Below, one piece after another: positions 7,749-14,642 of a DNA stretch of 18,767 nt. Below the pieces are notes generated by a model that made no database searches, was not told where the DNA came from, and saw nothing but the letters and a program-made list of their open reading frames with translations. This DNA is from Acidobacteriaceae bacterium (GTDB lineage: Bacteria; Acidobacteriota; Terriglobia; Terriglobales; Acidobacteriaceae): positions 1-18,767 of the forward strand of contig PLBX01000552.1 in assembly GCA_003135495.1 (NCBI GenBank), read 5' to 3'. How positions within the stretch are numbered: the first letter of the stretch is position 1; the number at the start of each line of letters is the position of its first letter. Both the position numbers and the translations under genes were made by a program.

Positions 7749-7939
7749 AGGCGCGATTAATTTTGTAAATCAAAAACAAATTCCGACCCGCGGCGAATCA
7801 CTCGCAGCGGTGACGAGAATCACAAACTTCTCGATGCATCTTGGAATAAACTCACACCGTGGCTGGCTTTCTGGTCGCGTGAGATAAAGGCTATTGCCTT
7901 ATCTAATTGTGAGCGAGCGCATTTTAATGAGGAGGAACC
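7749..7939. other. Gap between phaR and the 66-aa ORF
   Basis: 191 bp, AT-rich just after the phaR stop (TTAATTTTGTAAATCAAAAA), with no recognisable gene or clear terminator hairpin. It presumably carries the promoter of the small gene that follows. Confidence 0.4.
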
Positions 7940-8140
7940 ATGACCCTATCAATCATACCGAATCCAAATTCATCTTCAACTGTGGCTCCGCCCCTACATA
8001 CTCCTATCCCGAAGTCCGTAACTTCGTTTGATTCGGAGTATGAGCACAGCTTTGAACGCTACGTCGATGTGAAATTGCTGGTACTGGAAGCCGACGCGGA
8101 GAAGGGCGCGATTCCCGCAACCTACGCTGCTGCATCTTGA
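7940..8140 (+). CDS. Small hypothetical protein with strong ribosome site
   Basis: 66 residues of unknown function. Translation is supported by a near-perfect Shine-Dalgarno (GAGGAGG, ending 5 bases before the ATG), among the best in the window. The N-terminal half is rich in Pro, Ser and Thr and looks disordered; the second half is acidic (FDSEYEHSFERYVDVKLLVLEADAEKGAIP) and may form a helix. There is no signal peptide or membrane segment. Its place between phaR and a PHA-linked dehydrogenase suggests a possible granule or regulatory role, but nothing in the sequence proves this. Confidence 0.55.
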   Translation: MTLSIIPNPNSSSTVAPPLHTPIPKSVTSFDSEYEHSFERYVDVKLLVLEADAEKGAIPATYAAAS

Positions 8141-8150
8141 GCAGTATTTT
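8126..8150 (+). terminator. Weak hairpin with T-rich tail at the end of the 66-aa gene
   Basis: CTGCT (8127-8131) pairs with AGCAG (8140-8144), with an added G-U pair, an 8-nt loop and TATTTTG following. It overlaps the stop codon of the small gene. The stem is short, so this is only a candidate. Confidence 0.25.
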
Positions 8151-8199
8151 GTCGCAGTGTCGCGATTGAAATTCTGGGCCGCCCGAGAAGTGTTATGCG

Positions 8200-9030
8200 C
8201 TAGAAGTGGAAGCCGCCGCCGCAGATCAATACTTCGCCGGTCACGTAATCGGAAAGGGGCGAGCAAAAGAAGAGGACAGCTCCTGCAGCCTCGGTAGGTG
8301 TTCCCAGCCGTCCCAATGGACACGCGGTTTTCACCGATTCGAGCATCGTCGCCTGCACTCCAAGTTTGATCGAACGCCCGCCCATTTCGATGTTTGAGCC
8401 TTCGCCAGTGAGCACCTGAGTAAGACGAGTTTCGATCAGGCCGAAGCCGACGGCGTTAACATTGACGTTATAGCGGCCCCATTCTTTTGATAGCGTTCGC
8501 GTGAGGCCGAGCACGCCGGCTTTTCCGGATGAATAGCCGGCTTGTCCGGGATTGCCGTCGGTGCCTGCAATCGAAGTTATGTTGACCACCTTTCGCATAA
8601 CCTGCTTGCCCGCCGCTATTTCGCGTTTGGCGGTTTCGCGGATATATGTGGATGCAGCCCGCAAGATGCGGAAAGGCACGACCAGGTGGATTTCCAGCAT
8701 CGCCTGGAATTGCTCGTCCGTAGTTTTTTGAATGACGCCGTCCCAACTGTAACCGGCGTTATTCACTATGATGTCAACGGAGCCAAAAGCATCGAGCGTC
8801 GCTTGTATGAGTTTGTCGGGAAAATCGGGCTGGGTAAGGTCGCCGGCGCAGATTTCTACTTTTTTCCCGATCGAGCCGAGAAGAGATTTGGTCTCGCGCA
8901 GCGCGGATTCGTCCAGATCATTAACCATGACCGAGGCGCCACAGTCGGCGAGTTTTTCCGCGATGGCCCGGCCAATACCGCGGCCAGACCCCGTAACTAA
9001 AGCGGTCTTACCATTAAGATTAAAGGACAT
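8200..9030 (-). CDS. Short-chain dehydrogenase/reductase (3-hydroxyacyl-CoA or 3-ketoacyl reductase type)
   Basis: 276 residues with a full classical SDR set: nucleotide-binding TGSGRGIG (13-20), NNAG (90-93), and catalytic S153, Y166 and K170 (YSSGK). D38 at the end of the second strand (VMVNDLDE) usually favours NAD(H) over NADP(H). An insertion of about 15 residues near 130-146 (RETAKREIAAGKQV) separates it from standard FabG/PhaB. The likely reaction is interconversion of 3-ketoacyl- and 3-hydroxyacyl-thioesters; the exact substrate is unknown. The start at 9028-9030 has GGTGGTG upstream. The open frame extends to 9090, but that extension is made of the PhaR-like palindromes and is rejected. 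The gene is divergent from the MaoC-phosphotransacylase gene. Confidence 0.85.
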   Translation of the reverse strand: MSFNLNGKTALVTGSGRGIGRAIAEKLADCGASVMVNDLDESALRETKSLLGSIGKKVEICAGDLTQPDFPDKLIQATLDAFGSVDIIVNNAGYSWDGVIQKTTDEQFQAMLEIHLVVPFRILRAASTYIRETAKREIAAGKQVMRKVVNITSIAGTDGNPGQAGYSSGKAGVLGLTRTLSKEWGRYNVNVNAVGFGLIETRLTQVLTGEGSNIEMGGRSIKLGVQATMLESVKTACPLGRLGTPTEAAGAVLFFCSPLSDYVTGEVLICGGGFHF

Positions 9031-9056
9031 AAATGCACCACCATTCGAGCAACGGA

Positions 9057-9090
9057 CGCTGCAGTGCAGCGAACTGTTGCTGCAGTGCAT
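9057..9090. promoter_or_regulatory. Tandem PhaR-type operators between the SDR and maoC-ptb genes
   Basis: Site A, CGCTGC-AGT-GCAGCG (9057-9071), is a perfect 6-bp-arm palindrome containing CTGC-N3-GCAG. Site B, TGCTGC-AGT-GCATTA (9078-9092), has a perfect left arm and a right arm with 4 of 6 matches. Their centres are 21 bp apart, two helical turns, so they would lie on the same DNA face. They sit 26 bp upstream of the SDR start and about 70 bp upstream of the divergent gene. This predicts PhaR control of both genes. Confidence 0.65.
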
Positions 9091-9162
9091 TAAACCATAA
9101 CTTGGGCTCTAAGAAAAGTCCCTACGGTTACGGAACATGTCGTTCAGGCAGGAGGTTATCCA

Positions 9163-10584
9163 ATGGATCGTATCGAAAATCGCACGTTTAAGGAATTGCA
9201 GGTCGGCGACAGCGCCAGTATTACGCGAAAGTTGACTTACAAGGACATTGAGCTCTTTGCCATTATGTCGGGGGACGTGAATCCGGCGCACGTGGACGCA
9301 GAGTTTGCCAAAAACGATATGTTTCACCAGATCATTGCCCACGGAATGTGGGGAGGGGCTTTGATATCGACGGTCCTAGGGACCGAACTTCCAGGACCTG
9401 GCGCAATTTATCTGGCGCAATCGCTGCGATTCAGGCGTCCCGTGTGTATCGGCGACACACTTACGGTGAGCGTTACAGTTGCTGAAAAGTTTACAGACAG
9501 GAACCGGATTACGCTCGAGTGCCAGGCCACAAATCAGAAGGGTGAGCTAGTGATCTGCGGTACGGCTGAAGTTATCGCGCCCGCGGAAAAGATTTCCCGC
9601 GAACGCGTAATTCTTCCTGAGGTGAAACTGCTAGAGCGTGGCCGCCACTACCGCCGGCTGATCGATGCGACCCGAGGCAAGGCGCCAATTAGGACAGCCA
9701 TTGTGCATCCAGTGGACTGTGTCTCTTTGCAAGGTGCAATCAGTGCCGCCCAAGCTAAGCTCATCATTCCTGTTTTTATCGGGCCGGAGGCACGAATCCG
9801 TGCTGCGGCGCAGCAAGCTCATCTTGATATTGCTTCTTACGAAATAATAAGTACGGAACACAGCCTTGCCGCGGGCATGTTGGCGGTGGCATTCGCGCGG
9901 GAGCGCAAGGTCGATGCTTTAATGCAAGGCAGCATTCATGCCGATGAACTGATGCAAGTGGTAAATACGGAAGAAGGCCTGCGCTCGGGACGACGCATGA
10001 GCTACGTTTCCGCGATCGACGTTCCTAGCTTTCCTCGACCCTTATTCGTTACGGACGCGCTCTTGAATATCTATCCGACGTTGGAAGACAAGCGAGACAT
10101 TGTCCAAAATGCAATTGACATGGCTCACTGTTTAGGTTTGGCGAGGCCGAAGGTCGCATTGCTCGCGGCGCAAGAGGCGGTGTCGGGGAAACTGCCCTCG
10201 ACACTGGATGCGGCGGTACTATGCAAAATGGCCGATCGCGGACAGATTACTGGAGGCGATGTCGATGGCCCCTTGGAGTTCGGGGTCGCTTTGTCCCCAG
10301 AAAGTGCGCAGAGCAAAGGGGTCGTATCCGTGGTTGCCGGGCAGGCGGACATTTTTCTCGTCCCAGATATGGAAGCCGGCAGCATGCTGGTCGAGCAACT
10401 GGAACTGCTCGCTGATGCCCAGGTTGCGGGGTTAGTGGTTGGCGCCCGAGTTCCAGTCATTTTGACGACGCGGACTGACAGCGCTCTGACACGGCTTGGT
10501 TCCTGCGCGTTGGCGTTATTGATGAGTCAGTCCCAGCGAACGTTGGAGAAAGCCTCACCGCTCCGCCAGGAGATCGTTGCCTAA
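9163..10584 (+). CDS. MaoC-like (R)-enoyl-CoA hydratase fused to phosphate acetyl/butyryltransferase
   Basis: 473 residues with two domains. Residues about 8-140 are a MaoC/PhaJ hot-dog hydratase with D38-x4-H43 (GDVNPAHVD), the catalytic pair of (R)-specific enoyl-CoA hydratases. Residues about 155-465 are a phosphotransacetylase/phosphotransbutyrylase domain, with family motifs such as VDALMQGSIHADELM (250-264), TDALLNIYPTLEDKRDI (297-313) and VAGQADIFLVPDMEAGSML (391-409). The domain order is known from annotated 'bifunctional enoyl-CoA hydratase/phosphate acetyltransferase' proteins. The hydratase would give (R)-3-hydroxyacyl-CoA for PHA; the second domain would exchange CoA for phosphate. 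No acyl kinase (ack/buk) lies in the window. AGGAGG at 9149-9154 supports the start. Confidence 0.92.
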   Translation: MDRIENRTFKELQVGDSASITRKLTYKDIELFAIMSGDVNPAHVDAEFAKNDMFHQIIAHGMWGGALISTVLGTELPGPGAIYLAQSLRFRRPVCIGDTLTVSVTVAEKFTDRNRITLECQATNQKGELVICGTAEVIAPAEKISRERVILPEVKLLERGRHYRRLIDATRGKAPIRTAIVHPVDCVSLQGAISAAQAKLIIPVFIGPEARIRAAAQQAHLDIASYEIISTEHSLAAGMLAVAFARERKVDALMQGSIHADELMQVVNTEEGLRSGRRMSYVSAIDVPSFPRPLFVTDALLNIYPTLEDKRDIVQNAIDMAHCLGLARPKVALLAAQEAVSGKLPSTLDAAVLCKMADRGQITGGDVDGPLEFGVALSPESAQSKGVVSVVAGQADIFLVPDMEAGSMLVEQLELLADAQVAGLVVGARVPVILTTRTDSALTRLGSCALALLMSQSQRTLEKASPLRQEIVA

Positions 10585-10801
10585 GATCCCTAGCCCCCGG
10601 ACGGGAATAAAGGTTGCATAACGGAGATAGCAAGTTCTATTTTGTTGATTGGGTGAATCTTTATTTTCGATTTTTCTAAACGGTCGGCAGGAGTTAGAGT
10701 TGTGCAAGATCAGTAGTTTGTAGTGCGTTGAATAACCACCCCCAGCTAAGAGCAGTTTCGACGCTGTTAAGCTTCAACTTTTTGTCCAAGGAGTACCGAA
10801 T
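10585..10801. other. Gap before the 75-aa ORF
   Basis: 217 bp without a recognisable gene. It includes an AT-rich stretch (about 10634-10680) that may hold a promoter for the small gene; no clear terminator follows the MaoC-phosphotransacylase gene. Confidence 0.4.
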
Positions 10802-11029
10802 ATGAGAGAAGCGCATGGTCACATGGTGCGACATGACATTGTTCACAACCAGAACAGTGCCAGAATCCGGCAACTGTGCCGGGACATAAACAACCGGGCG
10901 GGCGATCGCGAAAGGTTACAAAGCCTGGTGATCCAGTTGCAGACGGTGCTCGCGGCCGGATACGAAATTCGGGCGGGGAAGTTGTCTCCCCAACGAGACA
11001 ATCCTTTCGATAAGATCATGGTTTGCTAG
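10802..11029 (+). CDS. Small hypothetical protein, basic and helical
   Basis: 75 residues with a good ribosome site (AAGGAG, 10788-10793, 8 bases before the ATG). The sequence is His-rich at the N-terminus (MREAHGHMVRHDIVHNQ) and then resembles a two-helix protein (RIRQLCRDINNRAGDRERLQ, then LVIQLQTVLAAGYEI). It has no signal peptide or membrane segment. I do not recognise a family, although short helical proteins of this look, with LCR-DIN and SLV-QLQ patterns, are common in Acidobacteriota. It converges on the large synthase-reductase gene, whose stop is 24 bases away. Confidence 0.55.
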   Translation: MREAHGHMVRHDIVHNQNSARIRQLCRDINNRAGDRERLQSLVIQLQTVLAAGYEIRAGKLSPQRDNPFDKIMVC

Positions 11030-11053
11030 CACTGCCTGCTGGTTTTTGGCACC

Positions 11054-11839
11054 TTACATGTGGTATCCGCCGTTGACGTTCAACTCTTGCCCTGTGATGT
11101 AATCCGCATCCGCCGCCAGGAAGCCGGCAGCCTTCGCTATCTCCTCGGTTGAGGCGAACCGTCCTAAAGGAATCTTCGACTTTATTTGCGCTGCAATTTC
11201 TTCTGGAATCGCTTCGACCATTTCTGTGGAAGTGAATCCGGGTGCAATCGCGTTGGCGGTGATGTTGAACTTCGCCATCTCCAGCGCGAGAGTTTTAGTA
11301 AAGGCAATGATGCCGCCTTTACTGGCGGAGTAATTAGCCTGACCGAATGCGCCCATCTGCCCGACCACCGAGCTGATGTTGATAATCCTTCCGAAGCGCT
11401 GGTTGATCATGGAAGGCAACGCGGCGCTGGTGCAGTAGAAGGTGCCGTTAAGATTCACGTTGATCACTTCTGCCCAGTCATCCTCAGTCATCTTGCGCAT
11501 GCTTCGGTCGCGCGTTATGCCGGCGTTGTTAACCAGGATGTCGAGCCGCTGCCACTTATCCAATACTTCTTTCACGATGCGGCGCGCTTCGCCTTTCTTG
11601 GATACATCGCCTTGAATGGCGATGCATTCCACGCCGAGCTCTCGAATTTCGGCCGCTGCGCTCTCAGCATGCGTGCAATCACACCGGTAGTCCAAGGCAA
11701 TGTTGGCGCCGCGCCGCGCGAGTTCGATGGCGATGGCGCGTCCAATGCCTCGCCCAGCGCCCGTAACCAGCGCTACTTTTCCACGCAAAGAGTGAGAGCC
11801 ATTTTCATTTCCGTTTCCATTGTTTCCCTTATTTTCCAT
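11054..11839 (-). CDS. Reductase part with its own start (3-ketoacyl-ACP / acetoacetyl-CoA reductase-like)
   Basis: This is an alternative reading inside the large ORF. An ATG at 11837-11839 is preceded by AGGAGAGG (11856-11849) at ideal spacing and would give a 261-residue protein: a 17-residue Asn/Gly-rich leader (MENKGNNGNGNENG), then LRGKVALVTG, the usual N-terminus of FabG or PhaB. The catalytic S157, Y170 and K174, NNAG (104-107) and the C-terminal ITGQELNVNGGYHM are all intact. The product would reduce acetoacetyl-CoA or 3-ketoacyl-ACP to the (R)-3-hydroxy form. Whether it exists as a separate protein, as the end of the fusion, or both, cannot be settled from sequence. Confidence 0.55.
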   Translation of the reverse strand: MENKGNNGNGNENGSHSLRGKVALVTGAGRGIGRAIAIELARRGANIALDYRCDCTHAESAAAEIRELGVECIAIQGDVSKKGEARRIVKEVLDKWQRLDILVNNAGITRDRSMRKMTEDDWAEVINVNLNGTFYCTSAALPSMINQRFGRIINISSVVGQMGAFGQANYSASKGGIIAFTKTLALEMAKFNITANAIAPGFTSTEMVEAIPEEIAAQIKSKIPLGRFASTEEIAKAAGFLAADADYITGQELNVNGGYHM

Positions 11840-13738
11840 CGAAGTATTCCTCTCCTGAGAGTTGCAAGTTACTATTGCAGGGTCCACTTGCATCACCACG
11901 TAACCGCCCACCGCTCCCGCGCCAAAGCCGGGCGCGAAAACCCGCATGGGACGGTCGATTCGTCCGTCGCGCACGGCATCGTGAATGGCCAGCAAAATAC
12001 TGGCGGACGAAGTATTTCCCACGCGTTCAATGTTGAAGTAAAGGCGTTCAGCGTCGAGGCCGGCCGCTTTGGCCAGGTCGAGCACCATGCTCTTATTGGC
12101 TTGGTGCGGCACGACGAGATCGATTGCATCCATCAGCGAGCCGTCACCCCCGTTAGGGTGTGGCAGCGCTTTGAGCTCAGCGATCATTTGCACGAGATAG
12201 CGTTTCGCCAGCATCTTCACTTCGGGTCCGTACACGGTAATGTTGTTGTCGAACTCCGGATTAGGCCAGATGATGGAATTCACTTCCGACCATGGGCCGC
12301 TGGCGTAAGTTTGAAATACCTCGATGTCGGACGGCTCTCCAGCCGGCGCTGGACTTACGATCATTGCCGCAGCACCGTCGCCGAAGATCATGCGAGAGGT
12401 TCGCACGGTGCCGATTTTGTCCGAAAACTTCTCCGCACAGACGACCAGAATAGGCCGCTCGATCTCCTGCAGCAGGCGGACCGCTTCGGAGAGCCCATAA
12501 GACATTCCCGCACATGCCGCCACAATGTCGCAGGAACAATGGGTCTGGGCGAGTCCTAATTCGCCTGACAACCATGTAGATACCGACGGTATGAGTCTCG
12601 TGCTGGTGCAACTGCAGAACAGCACTGCGCCGATCTCCGACGGTTTGCGGCCTGACTTCGTGAGCGCCGCTCGCACCGCCAGCAGAGACATATCCTCCAG
12701 GCTCAACTCGCTGTAGCAACGTTGTTCGATGCCCGTCTTCTCCGAAATATCCGTTGCGCTCATACGCGACCAGCAATAAGCCTGGTTGCTGATGAGGTCG
12801 GTGTTGGTGCACGGTATCTCGCCCTCATATACGGCAATCGCTTCGATGCGCGGAAGAACCTTGAAGCGCTCGCTGACGATGATTGGCAGATACGGTTCTT
12901 CCGGCTCACTTAACGCCAACGTCTCAGGCCGCGCGGGCCGTGGTCGATGGATCGCATGACCGTTTTGTTTAACGCGCTCGATGAACTGAAGCACGTCTGT
13001 GTTCTTGGGGTGATACGCCACGACGTAGTCGTCGTCCTGCAGTTTGCCCACCTCAATACTGCTGCTGGTGGCCGGATCCCAGCGATACTGGTTGTGGAGA
13101 ATCATCGACTGGCGCATGAGCGCTTCGAGTTCAGGGACCGTATGGAGACAGTTGAGTACGTCGTCGTGATCGTAGCCGGGATAGTCCCGGTCATAAATGA
13201 GCAGCCGGTACGTTAAATTGTTTGGATCAGACAGAATTTCATCGACGGTAGGCTTGATGCCTCGAAATTCCCCGCCGGCTCCCTGCTTATTTCGGAAGGC
13301 GTCGAGCAGAATGTGGAAGCTCTTGTCCTCGATCTCTTCATCCCATAGAGCGGGGAGCGTCTCGTACCCCGCCGCGATGGCAGCTCCCATGCCGCCTTCT
13401 TCGCGGGGCTTGTAGACGGGTAGAAAAATATCGGTCCGGTGACGCGGAAGATCCTTCCAACGTGTCGGGCGTTTTTCGTACATGGTCAGTACGTAACGCT
13501 GTGTCCAAAAAAGGTTGAGTGCCAGATCGCGGCAAATTTCGTAGCGGCTGTGGTAGTGGCCTGCTCGCACGCGCGCCACGATGTCGTTTTCGGTCGGCGC
13601 CTTCTCCCCGAAGTCTCGCCTGATTACGGCAGTAAATTGATTCAGCGTATCGAAGACAGAAAAATCCAACTCCGGAAAGAAATTGCAGGGAAATACCATC
13701 CGGCCATATCGGTTGATGACAAACGGTTTGAGCAACAT
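11054..13738 (-). CDS. Three-part protein: unknown N-terminal domain, ketoacyl synthase III, FabG/PhaB-like reductase
   Basis: 894 residues from the ATG at 13736-13738, which has AAGGAAG upstream and does not overlap the preceding gene; a longer in-frame start at 13777 would. Residues 1 to about 285 are an unrecognised domain with RYEICRDLALNLFWTQRYVL and DIFLPVYKPREEGG. Residues about 295-620 are a KAS III/FabH-like thiolase fold with catalytic C409 (AACAGMSYGL), H545 (VPHQAN) and N575 (RVGNTSSAS). After a linker rich in Asn and Gly come about 240 residues of SDR with TGAGRGIG, NNAG and Ser-Tyr-Lys (S157, Y170, K174 counted from its own Met), close to FabG/PhaB. The reaction set would be decarboxylative condensation to a 3-ketoacyl thioester, then reduction. 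The joint contains an internal ribosome site and ATG, so the reductase may also, or only, be made separately. Confidence 0.82.
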   Translation of the reverse strand: MLLKPFVINRYGRMVFPCNFFPELDFSVFDTLNQFTAVIRRDFGEKAPTENDIVARVRAGHYHSRYEICRDLALNLFWTQRYVLTMYEKRPTRWKDLPRHRTDIFLPVYKPREEGGMGAAIAAGYETLPALWDEEIEDKSFHILLDAFRNKQGAGGEFRGIKPTVDEILSDPNNLTYRLLIYDRDYPGYDHDDVLNCLHTVPELEALMRQSMILHNQYRWDPATSSSIEVGKLQDDDYVVAYHPKNTDVLQFIERVKQNGHAIHRPRPARPETLALSEPEEPYLPIIVSERFKVLPRIEAIAVYEGEIPCTNTDLISNQAYCWSRMSATDISEKTGIEQRCYSELSLEDMSLLAVRAALTKSGRKPSEIGAVLFCSCTSTRLIPSVSTWLSGELGLAQTHCSCDIVAACAGMSYGLSEAVRLLQEIERPILVVCAEKFSDKIGTVRTSRMIFGDGAAAMIVSPAPAGEPSDIEVFQTYASGPWSEVNSIIWPNPEFDNNITVYGPEVKMLAKRYLVQMIAELKALPHPNGGDGSLMDAIDLVVPHQANKSMVLDLAKAAGLDAERLYFNIERVGNTSSASILLAIHDAVRDGRIDRPMRVFAPGFGAGAVGGYVVMQVDPAIVTCNSQERNTSMENKGNNGNGNENGSHSLRGKVALVTGAGRGIGRAIAIELARRGANIALDYRCDCTHAESAAAEIRELGVECIAIQGDVSKKGEARRIVKEVLDKWQRLDILVNNAGITRDRSMRKMTEDDWAEVINVNLNGTFYCTSAALPSMINQRFGRIINISSVVGQMGAFGQANYSASKGGIIAFTKTLALEMAKFNITANAIAPGFTSTEMVEAIPEEIAAQIKSKIPLGRFASTEEIAKAAGFLAADADYITGQELNVNGGYHM
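11849..11874 (-). promoter_or_regulatory. Internal ribosome site and out-of-frame tandem stops at the synthase-reductase joint
   Basis: AGGAGAGG (11856-11849) lies 9 bases before the internal ATG. Just upstream, TAG TAA (11874-11869) lies one base out of the synthase frame. Losing one C from the CCC just before it would end the synthase two codons after QVD, a natural end for a KAS III. This looks like an ordinary two-gene junction made continuous by a single base. Confidence 0.6.
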
Positions 13739-13763
13739 AACTTCTTCCTTCACCCGGCGGAAG

Positions 13764-14207
13764 CTATTCGAACTCAACCAATGTCTGGTTAATTTTGACT
13801 GCTTCCCCAGGAACTACCTTGACGCTTTTAAGCTTCCCCGCAAATGGAGCCGTAACGCTGGTTTCCATCTTCATGGCCTCCAGAACGAGGATCAAATCAT
13901 CGGGCGATAACTCATCTCCAGCCTTGACGCTAACTCGTACAACTATTCCGGCGACCGGACTGTGGCACAATTTCGATTCATCAGGCTCGTTGGCTGAATG
14001 AGGGTGCGCTCTGGGTACTGTGGGCAACACCTTCGATTGAAGCTGCGCTCCAACATGAGGACCGCCGCTCGACCCCACCAGCAAAGCTCCCCCGCCGTCG
14101 ATCTCAATTTCAACTTCATAGGCCTGTCCGCCAACTGCGATCTGCATTTTCACAGACGGCTCCAATTCAATCGCGCTTTGTGCGGTGAACCGATCGCCGA
14201 CTGCCAT
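13764..14207 (-). CDS. Biotin carboxyl carrier protein of an acyl-CoA carboxylase or decarboxylase
   Basis: 147 residues. The C-terminal part (about 80-147) is a biotinyl domain with the signature EAMKMET; K113 would carry biotin. The glycine/alanine turns PVAGIV and PFAGKL flank it as in the family. The first 75 residues have a beta-rich segment (QIAVGGQAYEVEIEIDGG) and a Pro/Ala linker, as in stand-alone carriers of propionyl/methylmalonyl-CoA enzymes. The start at 14205-14207 lies one base after the stop of the upstream gene, suggesting coupled translation; an in-frame ATG 20 codons on (MQIAVGG) is an alternative. The gene belongs to the carboxyltransferase operon. Confidence 0.88.
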   Translation of the reverse strand: MAVGDRFTAQSAIELEPSVKMQIAVGGQAYEVEIEIDGGGALLVGSSGGPHVGAQLQSKVLPTVPRAHPHSANEPDESKLCHSPVAGIVVRVSVKAGDELSPDDLILVLEAMKMETSVTAPFAGKLKSVKVVPGEAVKINQTLVEFE

Positions 14208-14208
14208 G

Positions 14209-14631
14209 TCATAGCTCGTGGCCTCGCTGGCTCAAATTATGCGAAGCCTGAATTACGACCCGCCCTTGCTGAGCCCATGGGTCGGCCGTTATCGTGGGTG
14301 TCTGCAGCAGCTTCACCGACCGAACCCGAATCTTCCTGCCCAGCAAAGCGGTGATCGTTTGTGAAATCATTGACACCGTTTCTGGCGAAATCTCATCGCT
14401 CACTACTGGCAACGAAGTAGCTTCATCTTTCGCTTTAGATTTAGATTCTTGCGTCGCGGCGTCAGACGCCTCTTGCAGGACTTTCACTTGAGTCGACAAG
14501 GCTTCTATTTGCCGGTCGAACTCAATCCCATGTTGAGCGCACCTCCGTTGAATCGTGCGTCGCAAGATGATGAATGGCACCAGCCATCCGGCGATGACGA
14601 GCGCGGCAGCCAAAATGTATGTGTGCGTCAT
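14209..14631 (-). CDS. Single-TM OadG-like small subunit
   Basis: 140 residues. One N-terminal membrane helix (about residues 5-23, ILAAALVIAGWLVPFIIL) is followed by a basic stop-transfer (RRTIQRR), a charged coiled-coil-like stretch (about 37-75), and a C-terminal block (SPETVSMISQTITALLG, then WAQQGRVVIQASHNL). Layout and place, between a carboxyltransferase and a biotin carrier, resemble the gamma/delta membrane subunits of sodium-pumping decarboxylases (OadG/MmdD), whose C-termini have a similar I-A-I-x-ALG...W..GR pattern. The likely role is to tether the biotin-carboxyltransferase complex to the membrane. Similarity is weak, so the family call is tentative; the stop is one base before the biotin carrier start. 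Confidence 0.6.
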   Translation of the reverse strand: MTHTYILAAALVIAGWLVPFIILRRTIQRRCAQHGIEFDRQIEALSTQVKVLQEASDAATQESKSKAKDEATSLPVVSDEISPETVSMISQTITALLGRKIRVRSVKLLQTPTITADPWAQQGRVVIQASHNLSQRGHEL

Positions 14632-14642
14632 TGCAATCGATC

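Noticed and set aside
9031..9090. Longer start for the SDR at 9090
   Set aside because: The extra 20 residues are encoded by the palindromic operators and contain repeated Cys/Ser; the ATG at 9030 has the ribosome site and the normal SDR N-terminus.
11186..12559. Long plus-strand open frame opposite the synthase-reductase gene
   Set aside because: It is a shadow of the high-GC coding strand: composition is His/Arg/Val-rich, with no family motifs and no ribosome site. The opposite strand carries complete catalytic motifs.
13739..13777. Longer start at 13777 for the three-part protein
   Set aside because: It would overlap the biotin carrier gene and has no clear ribosome site; the ATG at 13738 has AAGGAAG at good spacing.
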